A stretch of DNA of 62,288 bases from contig JAGBHV010000044.1 of the NCBI GenBank assembly GCA_017935325.1, forward strand, positions 1-62,288. The letters run 5' to 3'. Shown here one piece after another: positions 1 to 8,768 of the stretch (within the stretch, counting starts at the first letter, position 1; the number at the start of each line of letters is the position of its first letter). The position numbers and the translations under genes are program-made. The notes beneath the pieces are model-generated. The model was given only the letters and a program-made list of their open reading frames with translations. It ran no database searches and had not been told where the DNA came from. This DNA is from Clostridia bacterium. Lineage in GTDB: Bacteria > Bacillota > Clostridia > Oscillospirales > Acutalibacteraceae.

Positions 1-1
1 C

Positions 2-151
2 GTAAACGGCGATATGGAACTTGAAGAAGGTGATCCGATTCTCTTCGCAGCAGACCTGAACGGCGATACAGCAGTTGATATTTATGACCTTGCAATTCTC
101 AATGCAGTTGTAAACGGCGAAACAGAAATCACGCAGGTTCCCTTTGCATAA
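2..151 (+). CDS. Dockerin-like C-terminus of a secreted protein (5'-truncated by window edge)
   Basis: Only the last 49 codons are inside the window; the stop is TAA at 149-151. The piece carries a Ca-binding-loop segment (DLNGDTAVDIYD) followed by a short helix and ends in VPFA. It is nearly identical in DNA and protein to the end of the next gene (about 3688-3832), so the two are tandem paralogs. By family knowledge this is the second half of a type I dockerin-like module, which binds Ca2+ and docks to a cohesin partner. What the rest of the protein does cannot be seen. A strong terminator follows at 173-200. Confidence 0.8.
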   Translation, partial: VNGDMELEEGDPILFAADLNGDTAVDIYDLAILNAVVNGETEITQVPFA

Positions 152-172
152 TTACAAATAAAATCATTTAAG

Positions 173-200
173 GAGAGAGGAGAAATCCTCTCTCTTTTTT
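173..200 (+). terminator. Rho-independent terminator
   Basis: A 9-bp perfect stem (173-181 with 186-194) closes a GAAA tetraloop (182-185) and is followed directly by a T run to 200. It ends the truncated dockerin-protein gene. Confidence 0.9.
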
Positions 201-266
201 GTTAAAGTTTAAAACTAAAATAGGCACAATTACTTGAAATTTTAAATATTTTAAGAGTTTTTTATA

Positions 267-295
267 TTGTAAATGACGAAAGGTTGTGTTATAAT
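267..295 (+). promoter_or_regulatory. Sigma-A-type promoter
   Basis: TTGTAA (267-272), 17-nt spacer, TATAAT (290-295), 33 nt upstream of the start of the large secreted protein at 329. Confidence 0.7.
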
Positions 296-328
296 TACGC
301 TGACTCTTTACACGCAGGAGGTATATAT

Positions 329-3300
329 ATGAAAATATCCAAAAGAATTTTAAGTTCAATTATGGCTCTTCTTATGGTTATGTTCGTATGCAGTGCCGGT
401 TTAACGGCTTTTGCAGTTGAATCAAACGGTTCTATCCTTAAGGAGATCGTTTTAGAACCCACTCCACGCCCTCAGGTTCAGTTCTATTGCACAGAGGTGA
501 CGAGAGTTGCAAAAGGTGCCAACTCAATGGAACCCGGAAATCAGATTGTTAAAGCAACACCTTCAGGTGTTCCTGAACTTTCAGGTGATCACGTTTCACA
601 GGCTTATTCAGGCGAAATTCCTGCCGCAACGAGAATTACTTTTGTTTCTCCCACTGCAGGTGTTTCGATTACAAAGTTTTCCTGCGATAACAGCACAGTA
701 ACTTTTTCAGACACAGCTTTCACAGCCCCCGGTACATATACAATTGATGTTACAGGCGGTACGGCAGAACCGGGCTCAGCAATTACCTTCACCATTGACT
801 ACACGTGGACAGATGGTAACACATATCAGGAAAAATGCGTAACATACGTTGAAAACATCGCAACAGGCGGCGCTTTTGCAGAACTCAGAGTTACATGGAA
901 ACCTTATAACGGTACATCATCATGGTATAGAGGCTACGCTTCTGCTATTACCCGTGTGCTTGGTAAAGGCGTTTACTATGAAACACCCGCTGATGCCGGC
1001 ATGACACAAAGAACAGGTTCATACAACGTAGCAACCAAAGCTTTCACAGATGGTTCAGGTCTTACATCTTACTACGAAGAAGAACGTGTTGAATCTGCTG
1101 GTCTTTTCTCTAATCCCAGAGAAACTATTGACCATACAAAATTTATTACCGGTACTTCACAGGCTCATGTTTATCTTGACGCTTCAGTTTCAAATTCACT
1201 TGCTGATATTAATCTGCGAATTGACGCAAATGTTGGTAACGAAAATGGTGAGACCCACGTAAGAAACAATGATACTCCAAACGTTGCTTTAGGTGAATCT
1301 TACGTATTTGCAGGTGCACAGACAACTGCTCCTTCAGGCTATTCAACAAACTCAGTTGCACAAGCAACTATCGGTTATTCTGTTCCCGCAAGAAGTAACT
1401 ACGGTTTCGATAGTGAAAACGGAGCTTACAGCACAATTACTTCAGGCACAAGAAATGGTGGCCATATTATCACATCTCATCTTACCGGTTCTGTTGCAGG
1501 TCTTGTAAGTGGCGCTGCTTATACCGTTGTTAACAGATATTATGCATATTTCAGAGGTTCATATGCGTATATTACAAACTCACCTATTGTTCCTATTGTA
1601 ATGACATTCCATGTTGTTGACAAAGGTGCGCTTCGTGACCTTGTAAACCATGTTATGACAAGCGATCCCGATGTTCCCACAACACGTACACAGAAGAAGG
1701 GTGCTAATCCCCAGGCGTGGTATTATCGTTCCGGTTTTTCAGCATTCCAGAATGCTTATGTGGATTCAGTACGTGTTCTTAATAATCCGAAAGCAACTCA
1801 GTCTGAAATTGATGCTTCAACAAAATCACTTCAGACTATGTACAATAATCTTCAGCTGAAAACTGCTGATTATACACGTGTAAATGACCTTTATGATCAG
1901 GCAGATGAAATTATTGATAATGAAGAAGCATATCCGCCTTCAGACATTGCTCTTATCAGAGAAGCACAGGAAATGGTAACAAAGAGTTATTCAATTCTCT
2001 ATCAGAGTGCAGTTGATCAGATGGCAGAAAATCTTCAGATTGCTATTGACAGAGCGATGCCCTATGCCGCAAACTATGAAGATATATATGCTCTTAAACA
2101 GCAGTACGATGCTATGGATAAATCACTTTATCCTCCCGAAGGTATAGCAGCAGTTGATGCAGCATTTGCAAAAGTTGATTATACTCTCACTGCTCTTGAA
2201 CAAGATAAAGTTGATGCGTGGGCAGCTGAAATTGAAGATGCAATGAATAATCTTGCACCTCTTACAGCAAACTTTGATGCACTTATTACAACACTTGGAG
2301 AAGCAAAGGGTATCGACAGAACTCTTTACATAAACGGTTCTCTTCTTCTTGATCCGATGGAAGCAGCAGAGGCAGCAATTGCAGACCATGCAGCAAATCC
2401 GTGGTTAGCTTCAAGACAGGACGAAGTAGACGCTCTTGAACAGAATCTCCGCGAAAAAATTGACGGACTTATTCTGAGAAGTGTTTATAAAATTGACCTT
2501 AAAGAAGCTATTGATAAAGAAATTCCCGGCACTTTGGAATACTATAATCAGGATATTCTTGCAGAGTATCAGGCTCTTGTAGCAGAAGGTACAGAAATGT
2601 ATAATGACGATACTCTTACAATTTACAATCAGGCAGAAATCGATGCGATGACAGAAAGCATCACAGCCAAATACGATGAACTTATGGCATCATATGACGA
2701 TTCTTGCAAACATCCTATCGTTGAAGATGCAGTAGTTGAAAATAATGTTGACCCTGATTGCGTAAATGCAGGTTCATATGACCTTGTAGTTTATTGTTCA
2801 GAATGTGGTGAAGAAGTATCAAGAGAAACAATTGTAGTTGATGCACTTGGTCACACAGAAGGCGACGCTGTTATTGAAAACAAAGTTGCTGCAACTGCCA
2901 CAACAGATGGTTCGTACGATACAGTAGTTTACTGTACAGTATGCGGTGAAGAAATATCACGTGAAACAACAGTTGTTCCCGCACTCGGTCACACTCCCGC
3001 AGAAGCAGTAGAAGAAAACAGAGTAGAAGCAACATGTACAGAAGCCGGTTCATATGACATGGTAGTTTACTGTACTTGCTGTACTCCCGCAGTTGAACTT
3101 TCACGCGAAACAATCACAATTGACGCACTCGGTCACACTCCTGCAGAAGCAGTAGAAGAAAACAGAGTAGAAGCAGACTGTGTAACAGCAGGCTTATACG
3201 AAATGGTAGTTTACTGCTCAGTTTGCGGTGAAGAACTTTCACGCGAATCATTCGTAATTGAAGCTCTCGGCCATACAGAAGGCGAAGCAGTAGAAGAAAA

Positions 3301-3832
3301 CAGAGTTGAAGCAACATACGAACAGGCAGGTTCATACGATTCAGTAGTTTACTGTACAGTATGTGGCGAAGAACTTTCACGCGAAACAATTGTAATTCCA
3401 CAGCTCCAGGGTTATTTCAAAGCAGCAGAAGGTTCAACAACAGTTCTTGATACAGAACTCGGTTACATCTACGGTCTTGATATTGGTCTTGCAGACCTTG
3501 AAGGTTATGTAGAATATTCATCAAGCGTATCATACGAAACACCCGACGGAATCGGTACAGGCATGACACTTACAACATTCCGCGGCGGCGAAGAATGGGA
3601 AACTTACACAATCATCATCTTCGGTGACCTTAACGGTGACGGCGTTATCGACATTTACGATTCTTCAATCCTTGCGGCTATCGTAAATGGTGATATAGAA
3701 ATTGAAGAAGGTGATCCGATTCTCTTCGCAGCAGACCTGAACGGTGATACAGCAATTGATATTTATGACCTTGCATTTCTCAACGCAGTTGTAAACGGCG
3801 AAGTTGAAATTGAGCAAGTTCCTTATGTATAA
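329..3832 (+). CDS. Large secreted multidomain protein with FIVAR-like helices, five Cys repeats and dockerin-like end
   Basis: A secreted protein of 1168 residues; function unknown. I start it at ATG 329 because AGGAGG lies at 316-321, 7 nt upstream, and the protein then opens with a clear signal peptide (cleavage near AFA, residue 29). Order of parts: a beta-rich region to about residue 430; alpha-helical FIVAR-like spacer repeats about 430-790; five repeats of about 46 residues from 793 to about 1026, each with paired cysteines in a VVYC..CGEE core ending LSRET..I..LGH; a short beta domain; and a dockerin-like module with two Ca loops (DLNGDGVIDIYD near 1100, DLNGDTAIDIYD near 1135). The third repeat has a CTCC variant. 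The Cys pairs suggest small metal or disulfide modules. The tandem paralog just upstream shares its C-terminus. A role in surface display or adhesion is inference. Confidence 0.85.
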   Translation: MKISKRILSSIMALLMVMFVCSAGLTAFAVESNGSILKEIVLEPTPRPQVQFYCTEVTRVAKGANSMEPGNQIVKATPSGVPELSGDHVSQAYSGEIPAATRITFVSPTAGVSITKFSCDNSTVTFSDTAFTAPGTYTIDVTGGTAEPGSAITFTIDYTWTDGNTYQEKCVTYVENIATGGAFAELRVTWKPYNGTSSWYRGYASAITRVLGKGVYYETPADAGMTQRTGSYNVATKAFTDGSGLTSYYEEERVESAGLFSNPRETIDHTKFITGTSQAHVYLDASVSNSLADINLRIDANVGNENGETHVRNNDTPNVALGESYVFAGAQTTAPSGYSTNSVAQATIGYSVPARSNYGFDSENGAYSTITSGTRNGGHIITSHLTGSVAGLVSGAAYTVVNRYYAYFRGSYAYITNSPIVPIVMTFHVVDKGALRDLVNHVMTSDPDVPTTRTQKKGANPQAWYYRSGFSAFQNAYVDSVRVLNNPKATQSEIDASTKSLQTMYNNLQLKTADYTRVNDLYDQADEIIDNEEAYPPSDIALIREAQEMVTKSYSILYQSAVDQMAENLQIAIDRAMPYAANYEDIYALKQQYDAMDKSLYPPEGIAAVDAAFAKVDYTLTALEQDKVDAWAAEIEDAMNNLAPLTANFDALITTLGEAKGIDRTLYINGSLLLDPMEAAEAAIADHAANPWLASRQDEVDALEQNLREKIDGLILRSVYKIDLKEAIDKEIPGTLEYYNQDILAEYQALVAEGTEMYNDDTLTIYNQAEIDAMTESITAKYDELMASYDDSCKHPIVEDAVVENNVDPDCVNAGSYDLVVYCSECGEEVSRETIVVDALGHTEGDAVIENKVAATATTDGSYDTVVYCTVCGEEISRETTVVPALGHTPAEAVEENRVEATCTEAGSYDMVVYCTCCTPAVELSRETITIDALGHTPAEAVEENRVEADCVTAGLYEMVVYCSVCGEELSRESFVIEALGHTEGEAVEENRVEATYEQAGSYDSVVYCTVCGEELSRETIVIPQLQGYFKAAEGSTTVLDTELGYIYGLDIGLADLEGYVEYSSSVSYETPDGIGTGMTLTTFRGGEEWETYTIIIFGDLNGDGVIDIYDSSILAAIVNGDIEIEEGDPILFAADLNGDTAIDIYDLAFLNAVVNGEVEIEQVPYV

Positions 3833-3841
3833 TTAATATTC

Positions 3842-3867
3842 GAAGGAGTGGGGAAACTCACTCCTTC
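3842..3867 (+). terminator. Terminator-like hairpin
   Basis: GAAGGAGTG pairs with CACTCCTTC around an 8-nt loop. No T run follows, so termination is uncertain. Confidence 0.45.
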
Positions 3868-3892
3868 ATTATGCCTAATTACAGATACCTGA

Positions 3893-3935
3893 CAGTCAGT
3901 TCGAAACCATCCTGACTATAAATAAAACTACGGAG
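3893..3935 (+). promoter_or_regulatory. preQ1-I-like riboswitch
   Basis: A 6-bp stem AGTCAG/CTGACT (3894-3899 with 3912-3917) encloses a 12-nt loop starting TTC. It is followed by an A-rich tail, ATAAATAAAACTA, leading into CGGAG. This is the layout of the preQ1-I aptamer (short P1, GTTC start of the loop, A-rich L3, pseudoknot with the tail). The loop UUCG can pair with tail CGGA, which would hide the ribosome site, so translational repression by preQ1 is likely. The gene behind it is a QueT-type transporter, which fits. The loop departs from the common consensus, so this is a variant or a look-alike. Confidence 0.6.
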
Positions 3936-3946
3936 ATGAATTTAAT

Positions 3947-4471
3947 ATGATAAACAAAAAAATGCGTTTTCTTGTGGAAAGTGCAATTATTGCGGCATTA
4001 TATGCTGCGTTGACACTCGCTATTTATCCGTTGTCTTACGGTGCTTTGCAGTTCAGGTTTTCGGAAGCAATGACAGTTTTGCCGGTGCTTACACCTGCGG
4101 CAATTCCGGGACTTACAATCGGTTGCATAATCGCCAATTTTGCGGGGCCGTATTCCTGGATAGATGCGGTTTTCGGCGCTCTGGCTACGTTTATGGCGTC
4201 CGTCTGCACTTATCTTACTCGCAATATAAAAATCCGAAATATGCCGCTTTTATCGCTGATTTTTCCCGTTATATTCAACGCTGTGATAATCGGACTTGAA
4301 ATAAATATATTCTTTCTCCCCGAGGGCGAGATTTTTACATTTACGGGCTTTCTCATCAGTGCGTTGTGGGTAGGTTTGGGTGAGGCAGTTGTTTGTTTCC
4401 TATTGGGAACACCACTTTTTGCGGCGCTTGACAAAACTAAAATTTTTTCACATAACGGGGTGATGAAGTGA
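3947..4471 (+). CDS. queT: QueT-family queuosine-precursor transporter (ECF S component)
   Basis: A 174-residue integral membrane protein with about six hydrophobic segments. The family imports a queuosine precursor (preQ1 or preQ0) as the substrate-binding S subunit of an ECF transporter that shares T and A subunits with other systems. Supporting points are the length, the N-terminal AALYAALTLA helix, the LQFRFSEAM.VLP motif typical of QueT, and the preQ1-like leader immediately upstream. ATG 3947 follows CGGAG at 3931-3935. The stop overlaps the GTG start of nth by 4 nt, so the two are translationally coupled. No dedicated T/A subunits are adjacent. Confidence 0.85.
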   Translation: MINKKMRFLVESAIIAALYAALTLAIYPLSYGALQFRFSEAMTVLPVLTPAAIPGLTIGCIIANFAGPYSWIDAVFGALATFMASVCTYLTRNIKIRNMPLLSLIFPVIFNAVIIGLEINIFFLPEGEIFTFTGFLISALWVGLGEAVVCFLLGTPLFAALDKTKIFSHNGVMK

Positions 4472-5094
4472 CAAAAAAAGAACTCGGTATCAGGTCTATT
4501 GAAGCTCTGAAAGAAAGATATCCTGAAGCAATTTGTTCTCTCGTTGCATCGAATCCTTTTGAGTTGCTTGTGGCAACAAGGCTCTCTGCACAATGTACTG
4601 ATGCGAGAGTCAACATAGTTACTCCTCCTATGTTCGCAAAATACAGAACTCTGGAAGATTATGCAAATGCAGATGTAAAGGATATTGAAAATTTTGTGCG
4701 TCCGTGTGGCTTTTTCAGAACAAAGGCTAAAGATATAATTGGCATGGCGCAAAAAATTCTTACGGATTTTGACGGAAAAGTTCCCGATAATATTGAAGAC
4801 TTAACGTCACTTCCCGGTGTGGGCAGAAAAACTGCGAATTTAATCTGTGGTGATGTTTACGGCAAACCTGCAGTTGTGGCAGATACCCATCTTATCAGAA
4901 TTTCAAACAGAATCGGACTTGTAAACACAAAAGACCCAAAAAAAGTTGAACTTGAACTGAAAAAAATATTGCCCCCTGAAGAGAGCAATGACTTTTGTCA
5001 CAGATGTGTGCTTTTCGGCAGAGAAATCTGCACTGCGAGAAAAGCAAAATGTGATGAATGTAATTTAAATTTATTCTGTAAAAAGAAAATATAA
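4468..5094 (+). CDS. nth: Endonuclease III (DNA glycosylase/AP lyase)
   Basis: 208 residues, the usual length. It removes oxidised pyrimidines and cleaves abasic sites in base excision repair. The helix-hairpin-helix LPGVGRKTAN holds the catalytic lysine (K121), and VADTHLIR holds the catalytic aspartate (D139). The C-terminus carries the [4Fe-4S] motif C-x6-C-x2-C-x5-C complete. It starts with GTG at 4468, overlapping the queT stop. A bidirectional terminator follows at 5101. Confidence 0.96.
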   Translation: MTKKELGIRSIEALKERYPEAICSLVASNPFELLVATRLSAQCTDARVNIVTPPMFAKYRTLEDYANADVKDIENFVRPCGFFRTKAKDIIGMAQKILTDFDGKVPDNIEDLTSLPGVGRKTANLICGDVYGKPAVVADTHLIRISNRIGLVNTKDPKKVELELKKILPPEESNDFCHRCVLFGREICTARKAKCDECNLNLFCKKKI

Positions 5095-5100
5095 TTAATA

Positions 5101-5147
5101 ATCCCACCGTATTTCCTGAGTTCAATCAAAGAAACGGTGGGATTTTT
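5101..5147. terminator. Bidirectional terminator between convergent genes
   Basis: ATCCCACCGT (5101-5110) pairs with ACGGTGGGAT (5134-5143) and is followed by T5 on the plus strand. It separates nth from the convergent XRE regulator, whose stop lies at 5146. Confidence 0.8.
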
Positions 5148-5346
5148 AATCTTCTGTATATTCAATTATATCTTCAACTCTGCAGTTGAGAATTTTGCAC
5201 AGGTCGTTTAATTTCTGCGTTGTAATTCCTCCGCCTTTACGGATTCTGTCAATTGTTGCACTGCTTATGCCGTATTTATTTATAAGCGTATATGTGCTCT
5301 CTCCTCGGTTTTTCAGAGTTTTCCAGAAAGGGTCATAAATAATCAT
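5146..5346 (-). CDS. Small XRE-family (Cro/C1-type) HTH regulator
   Basis: A 66-residue protein made of a single helix-turn-helix domain (TYTLINKYGISSATIDRIRKG), with a C-terminal NDLCKILNCRVEDIIEY segment typical of Cro/CI-type HTH_26 proteins. I chose the internal ATG at 5346, which has GGTGATG upstream. A longer form starting at 5400 is possible, but it has no ribosome site and would run through the divergent promoter. It is divergent from the membrane protein at 5444, and the palindrome at 5393-5412 inside that promoter is its likely operator. Confidence 0.8.
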   Translation of the reverse strand: MIIYDPFWKTLKNRGESTYTLINKYGISSATIDRIRKGGGITTQKLNDLCKILNCRVEDIIEYTED

Positions 5347-5386
5347 AATAACATCACCATTTTGATGATACTTCTTGATTGCACTC

Positions 5387-5415
5387 TTGACAATAGTCAT
5401 AATTACGACTATAAT
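5387..5415 (+). promoter_or_regulatory. Consensus sigma-A promoter for the 5444 gene
   Basis: TTGACA (5387-5392), exactly 17 nt, TATAAT (5410-5415). The Shine-Dalgarno AAGGAGG begins at 5429, so the untranslated leader is very short. A perfect match would be strongly active unless repressed. Confidence 0.85.
5393..5412. promoter_or_regulatory. Candidate operator palindrome within the promoter spacer
   Basis: ATAGTC (5393-5398), 8-nt spacer, GACTAT (5407-5412). The inverted repeat fills the spacer and reaches into the -10 box. It lies between the divergent XRE regulator and the membrane protein, the expected place for autoregulation and repression. Binding is inferred. Confidence 0.5.
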
Positions 5416-5443
5416 AATGTTACATCAAAAGGAGGTTATCATC

Positions 5444-6523
5444 ATGGATAATGAAAAAAATGAAGCAGCAGAGCAAAAAAATTTAACAATTGAAGAACAG
5501 CAACAGGCATACTTTAATGCCATGAAAGCTATGGAAGCTGAAAAGCAGAAAGAAATGCAGGAATGGCAGGCAGAAAAAAAGAAGAAGAGAAAAAAGAAAG
5601 CACTTATTATTCTTGGCATTATAGCAGTATGTGTATTAGCTATTGCAACAGTTTCGGTTTCAAATATGATTATTGCCAAAAATAATCCCATATATTCAGC
5701 AGCACTGACCGGAAATGCTCTCCTTTACGGGGTAGATGAAACTGCAGAAGAAAACAGAACAAAATGTGCTAAAGCAATTGAAGAGGCGATTAATGCTTAT
5801 GTGGGTGATAAAGATATTAAAAACGAAGAAATACAGCAATATCTTTACAAACAAGCGAAGCTTACGCTCAAAAAAGATGTGCCTTATGGTGCTGTACTTA
5901 TTTTAGGTTACTGCCAAGAAAATGATGATGTAAATGAACTGCTTAAAAAAGCAAATTATGAGGCAGGAAAAGAATTTAAAAAAATGGGCAATAGCGTTAT
6001 TGCTGCGAAACATTTATGGAATTCCGAAGATTATAAGGATGGTACAGAACTTGCAAAGGAATATACTTATGAGTACATTTTAGAACAAGTCAGAACAGGC
6101 AACTGGGGTGGCTGGTTAAAAGCAAGCACATATGCAGGCGACAAGAGAATGAAAGGTTATAAAGAAACGGCAAAATTATATGTCTGGACAAAAACACAGG
6201 CTCTTTGTTGTTCTAAAGCTGAACTTGCTGAGGTCGCTATCAAAAACGCATGCAAAGATCCGGCTTCATATCAGAAATTGTCAGATAATACATCATTCAG
6301 CTTCAATGAGAAAAAAACTGATTCTTCAAAAGCGGAGTTCAAAGTAAATATCAACATCAGATATTCAGCAACAAATTCATTTGGCGGTAGAGTTTCGGAT
6401 ACATTTCAAGAGACAATCAAGATGGATGATATAGACCTTATGGGATTAAGCTATGATGAAGCATTCAGAGTGGTAGGGCTCAGTACCGATGAATTGCTCA
6501 AAGAATGCGAAGTGACAGAATAA
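5444..6523 (+). CDS. Single-pass membrane protein of unknown function
   Basis: 359 residues from ATG 5444, with AAGGAGG at 5429-5435. A charged, Gln/Glu/Lys-rich cytoplasmic N-terminus of about 50 residues (EEQQQAYFNAMKAMEAEKQK) is followed by KKKRKKK and one hydrophobic helix (ALIILGIIAVCVLAIATVSV, about 51-70). The C-terminal 280 residues lie outside and look alpha-helical at first, TPR-like, then carry a beta segment near FKVNINIRYSATNSFGG. I do not recognise a named domain. The divergent HTH gene and the consensus promoter with embedded palindrome suggest it is the regulator's target. Confidence 0.75.
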   Translation: MDNEKNEAAEQKNLTIEEQQQAYFNAMKAMEAEKQKEMQEWQAEKKKKRKKKALIILGIIAVCVLAIATVSVSNMIIAKNNPIYSAALTGNALLYGVDETAEENRTKCAKAIEEAINAYVGDKDIKNEEIQQYLYKQAKLTLKKDVPYGAVLILGYCQENDDVNELLKKANYEAGKEFKKMGNSVIAAKHLWNSEDYKDGTELAKEYTYEYILEQVRTGNWGGWLKASTYAGDKRMKGYKETAKLYVWTKTQALCCSKAELAEVAIKNACKDPASYQKLSDNTSFSFNEKKTDSSKAEFKVNINIRYSATNSFGGRVSDTFQETIKMDDIDLMGLSYDEAFRVVGLSTDELLKECEVTE

Positions 6524-6540
6524 TCTTTAAATATCACGAT

Positions 6541-6575
6541 AAAACAAAAAGTCCCACACAGAAAACTGTGTGGGA
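6541..6575 (-). terminator. Terminator of groES-groL
   Basis: A 10-bp stem (6552-6561 with 6566-6575) with a 4-nt loop. On the minus strand it is followed by CTTTTTGTTTT. Confidence 0.85.
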
Positions 6576-6596
6576 TAATTCGTTTATGCTGTTTTA

Positions 6597-8249
<1,653 letters not shown>

Positions 8250-8252
8250 CTA

Positions 8253-8537
8253 TTATTCTACAATAGCAAGAATGTCTGCCTGACGCACGATTGTGAATTC
8301 TTCTTTACCGAGTTTCACTTCTGAGCCTGCATATTTGCTTGTAATAACTTTATCGCCGACTTTAACTGTCATAACAATTTCGTTTCCGTCAACAATTCCG
8401 CCGGGGCCTACTGCAACAACTTCAGCCACCTGGGGTTTTTCCTGTGAAGCAGATGCAAGGATGATTCCGCTGTTTGTTGTTTCTTCCATTTCTGTGAGTT
8501 TCACAACAACCTTGTCTGCAAGGGGTTTGAGTGTCAT
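8253..8537 (-). CDS. groES: Co-chaperonin GroES (Hsp10)
   Basis: 94 residues, the usual length; it forms the heptameric lid of the GroEL chamber. The N-terminus LKPLADKVVVK, the mobile-loop region ETTNSGIILASASQEKPQ and the end IVRQADILAIVE match the family. ATG 8537 has AGGAGG upstream. It is the first gene of the operon, behind a CIRCE element. Confidence 0.98.
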   Translation of the reverse strand: MTLKPLADKVVVKLTEMEETTNSGIILASASQEKPQVAEVVAVGPGGIVDGNEIVMTVKVGDKVITSKYAGSEVKLGKEEFTIVRQADILAIVE

Positions 8538-8578
8538 AATAAATTACCTCCTATTAAATAACTATATTAAATGTCGTT

Positions 8579-8605
8579 TTAGCACTCTTTAACTTTGAGT
8601 GCTAA
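8579..8605. promoter_or_regulatory. CIRCE element (HrcA operator)
   Basis: TTAGCACTC (8579-8587), 9-nt spacer, GAGTGCTAA (8597-8605): a perfect match to CIRCE. It sits just downstream of the groES promoter, so HrcA should block transcription until heat stress. hrcA itself is not in this window. Confidence 0.97.
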
Positions 8606-8610
8606 AATAT

Positions 8611-8638
8611 ATTGTAGCCTATTTTTGGAAAAAATCAA
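8611..8638 (-). promoter_or_regulatory. groES-groL promoter
   Basis: On the minus strand, TTGATT (8638-8633), 16-nt spacer, TACAAT (8616-8611). Transcription would start within or next to the CIRCE element. Confidence 0.7.
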
Positions 8639-8702
8639 TAGAAAAATCAAATGTTTACAAATATGTAATAAACTTTTCCATAAAATAACACAGATGCAAA
8701 AG

Positions 8703-8731
8703 TTGACAATATCTGTATATCAGTTTATAAT
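8703..8731 (+). promoter_or_regulatory. Consensus sigma-A promoter for the lysozyme gene
   Basis: TTGACA (8703-8708), 17 nt, TATAAT (8726-8731), 37 nt before ATG 8769. Confidence 0.85.
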
Positions 8732-8768
8732 ATAATTAAACACTATTATGATGAGTAGGTAAAAATTT

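Noticed and set aside
2700-3410. Possible CRISPR-like array from the regular repeats
   Set aside because: The repeats are in-frame protein modules of about 138 nt with variable codons, not identical DNA repeats with unique spacers.
4210-4752. A 180-codon minus-strand open frame across queT and nth
   Set aside because: It is antisense to two well-supported genes and has no start signal or recognisable motif.
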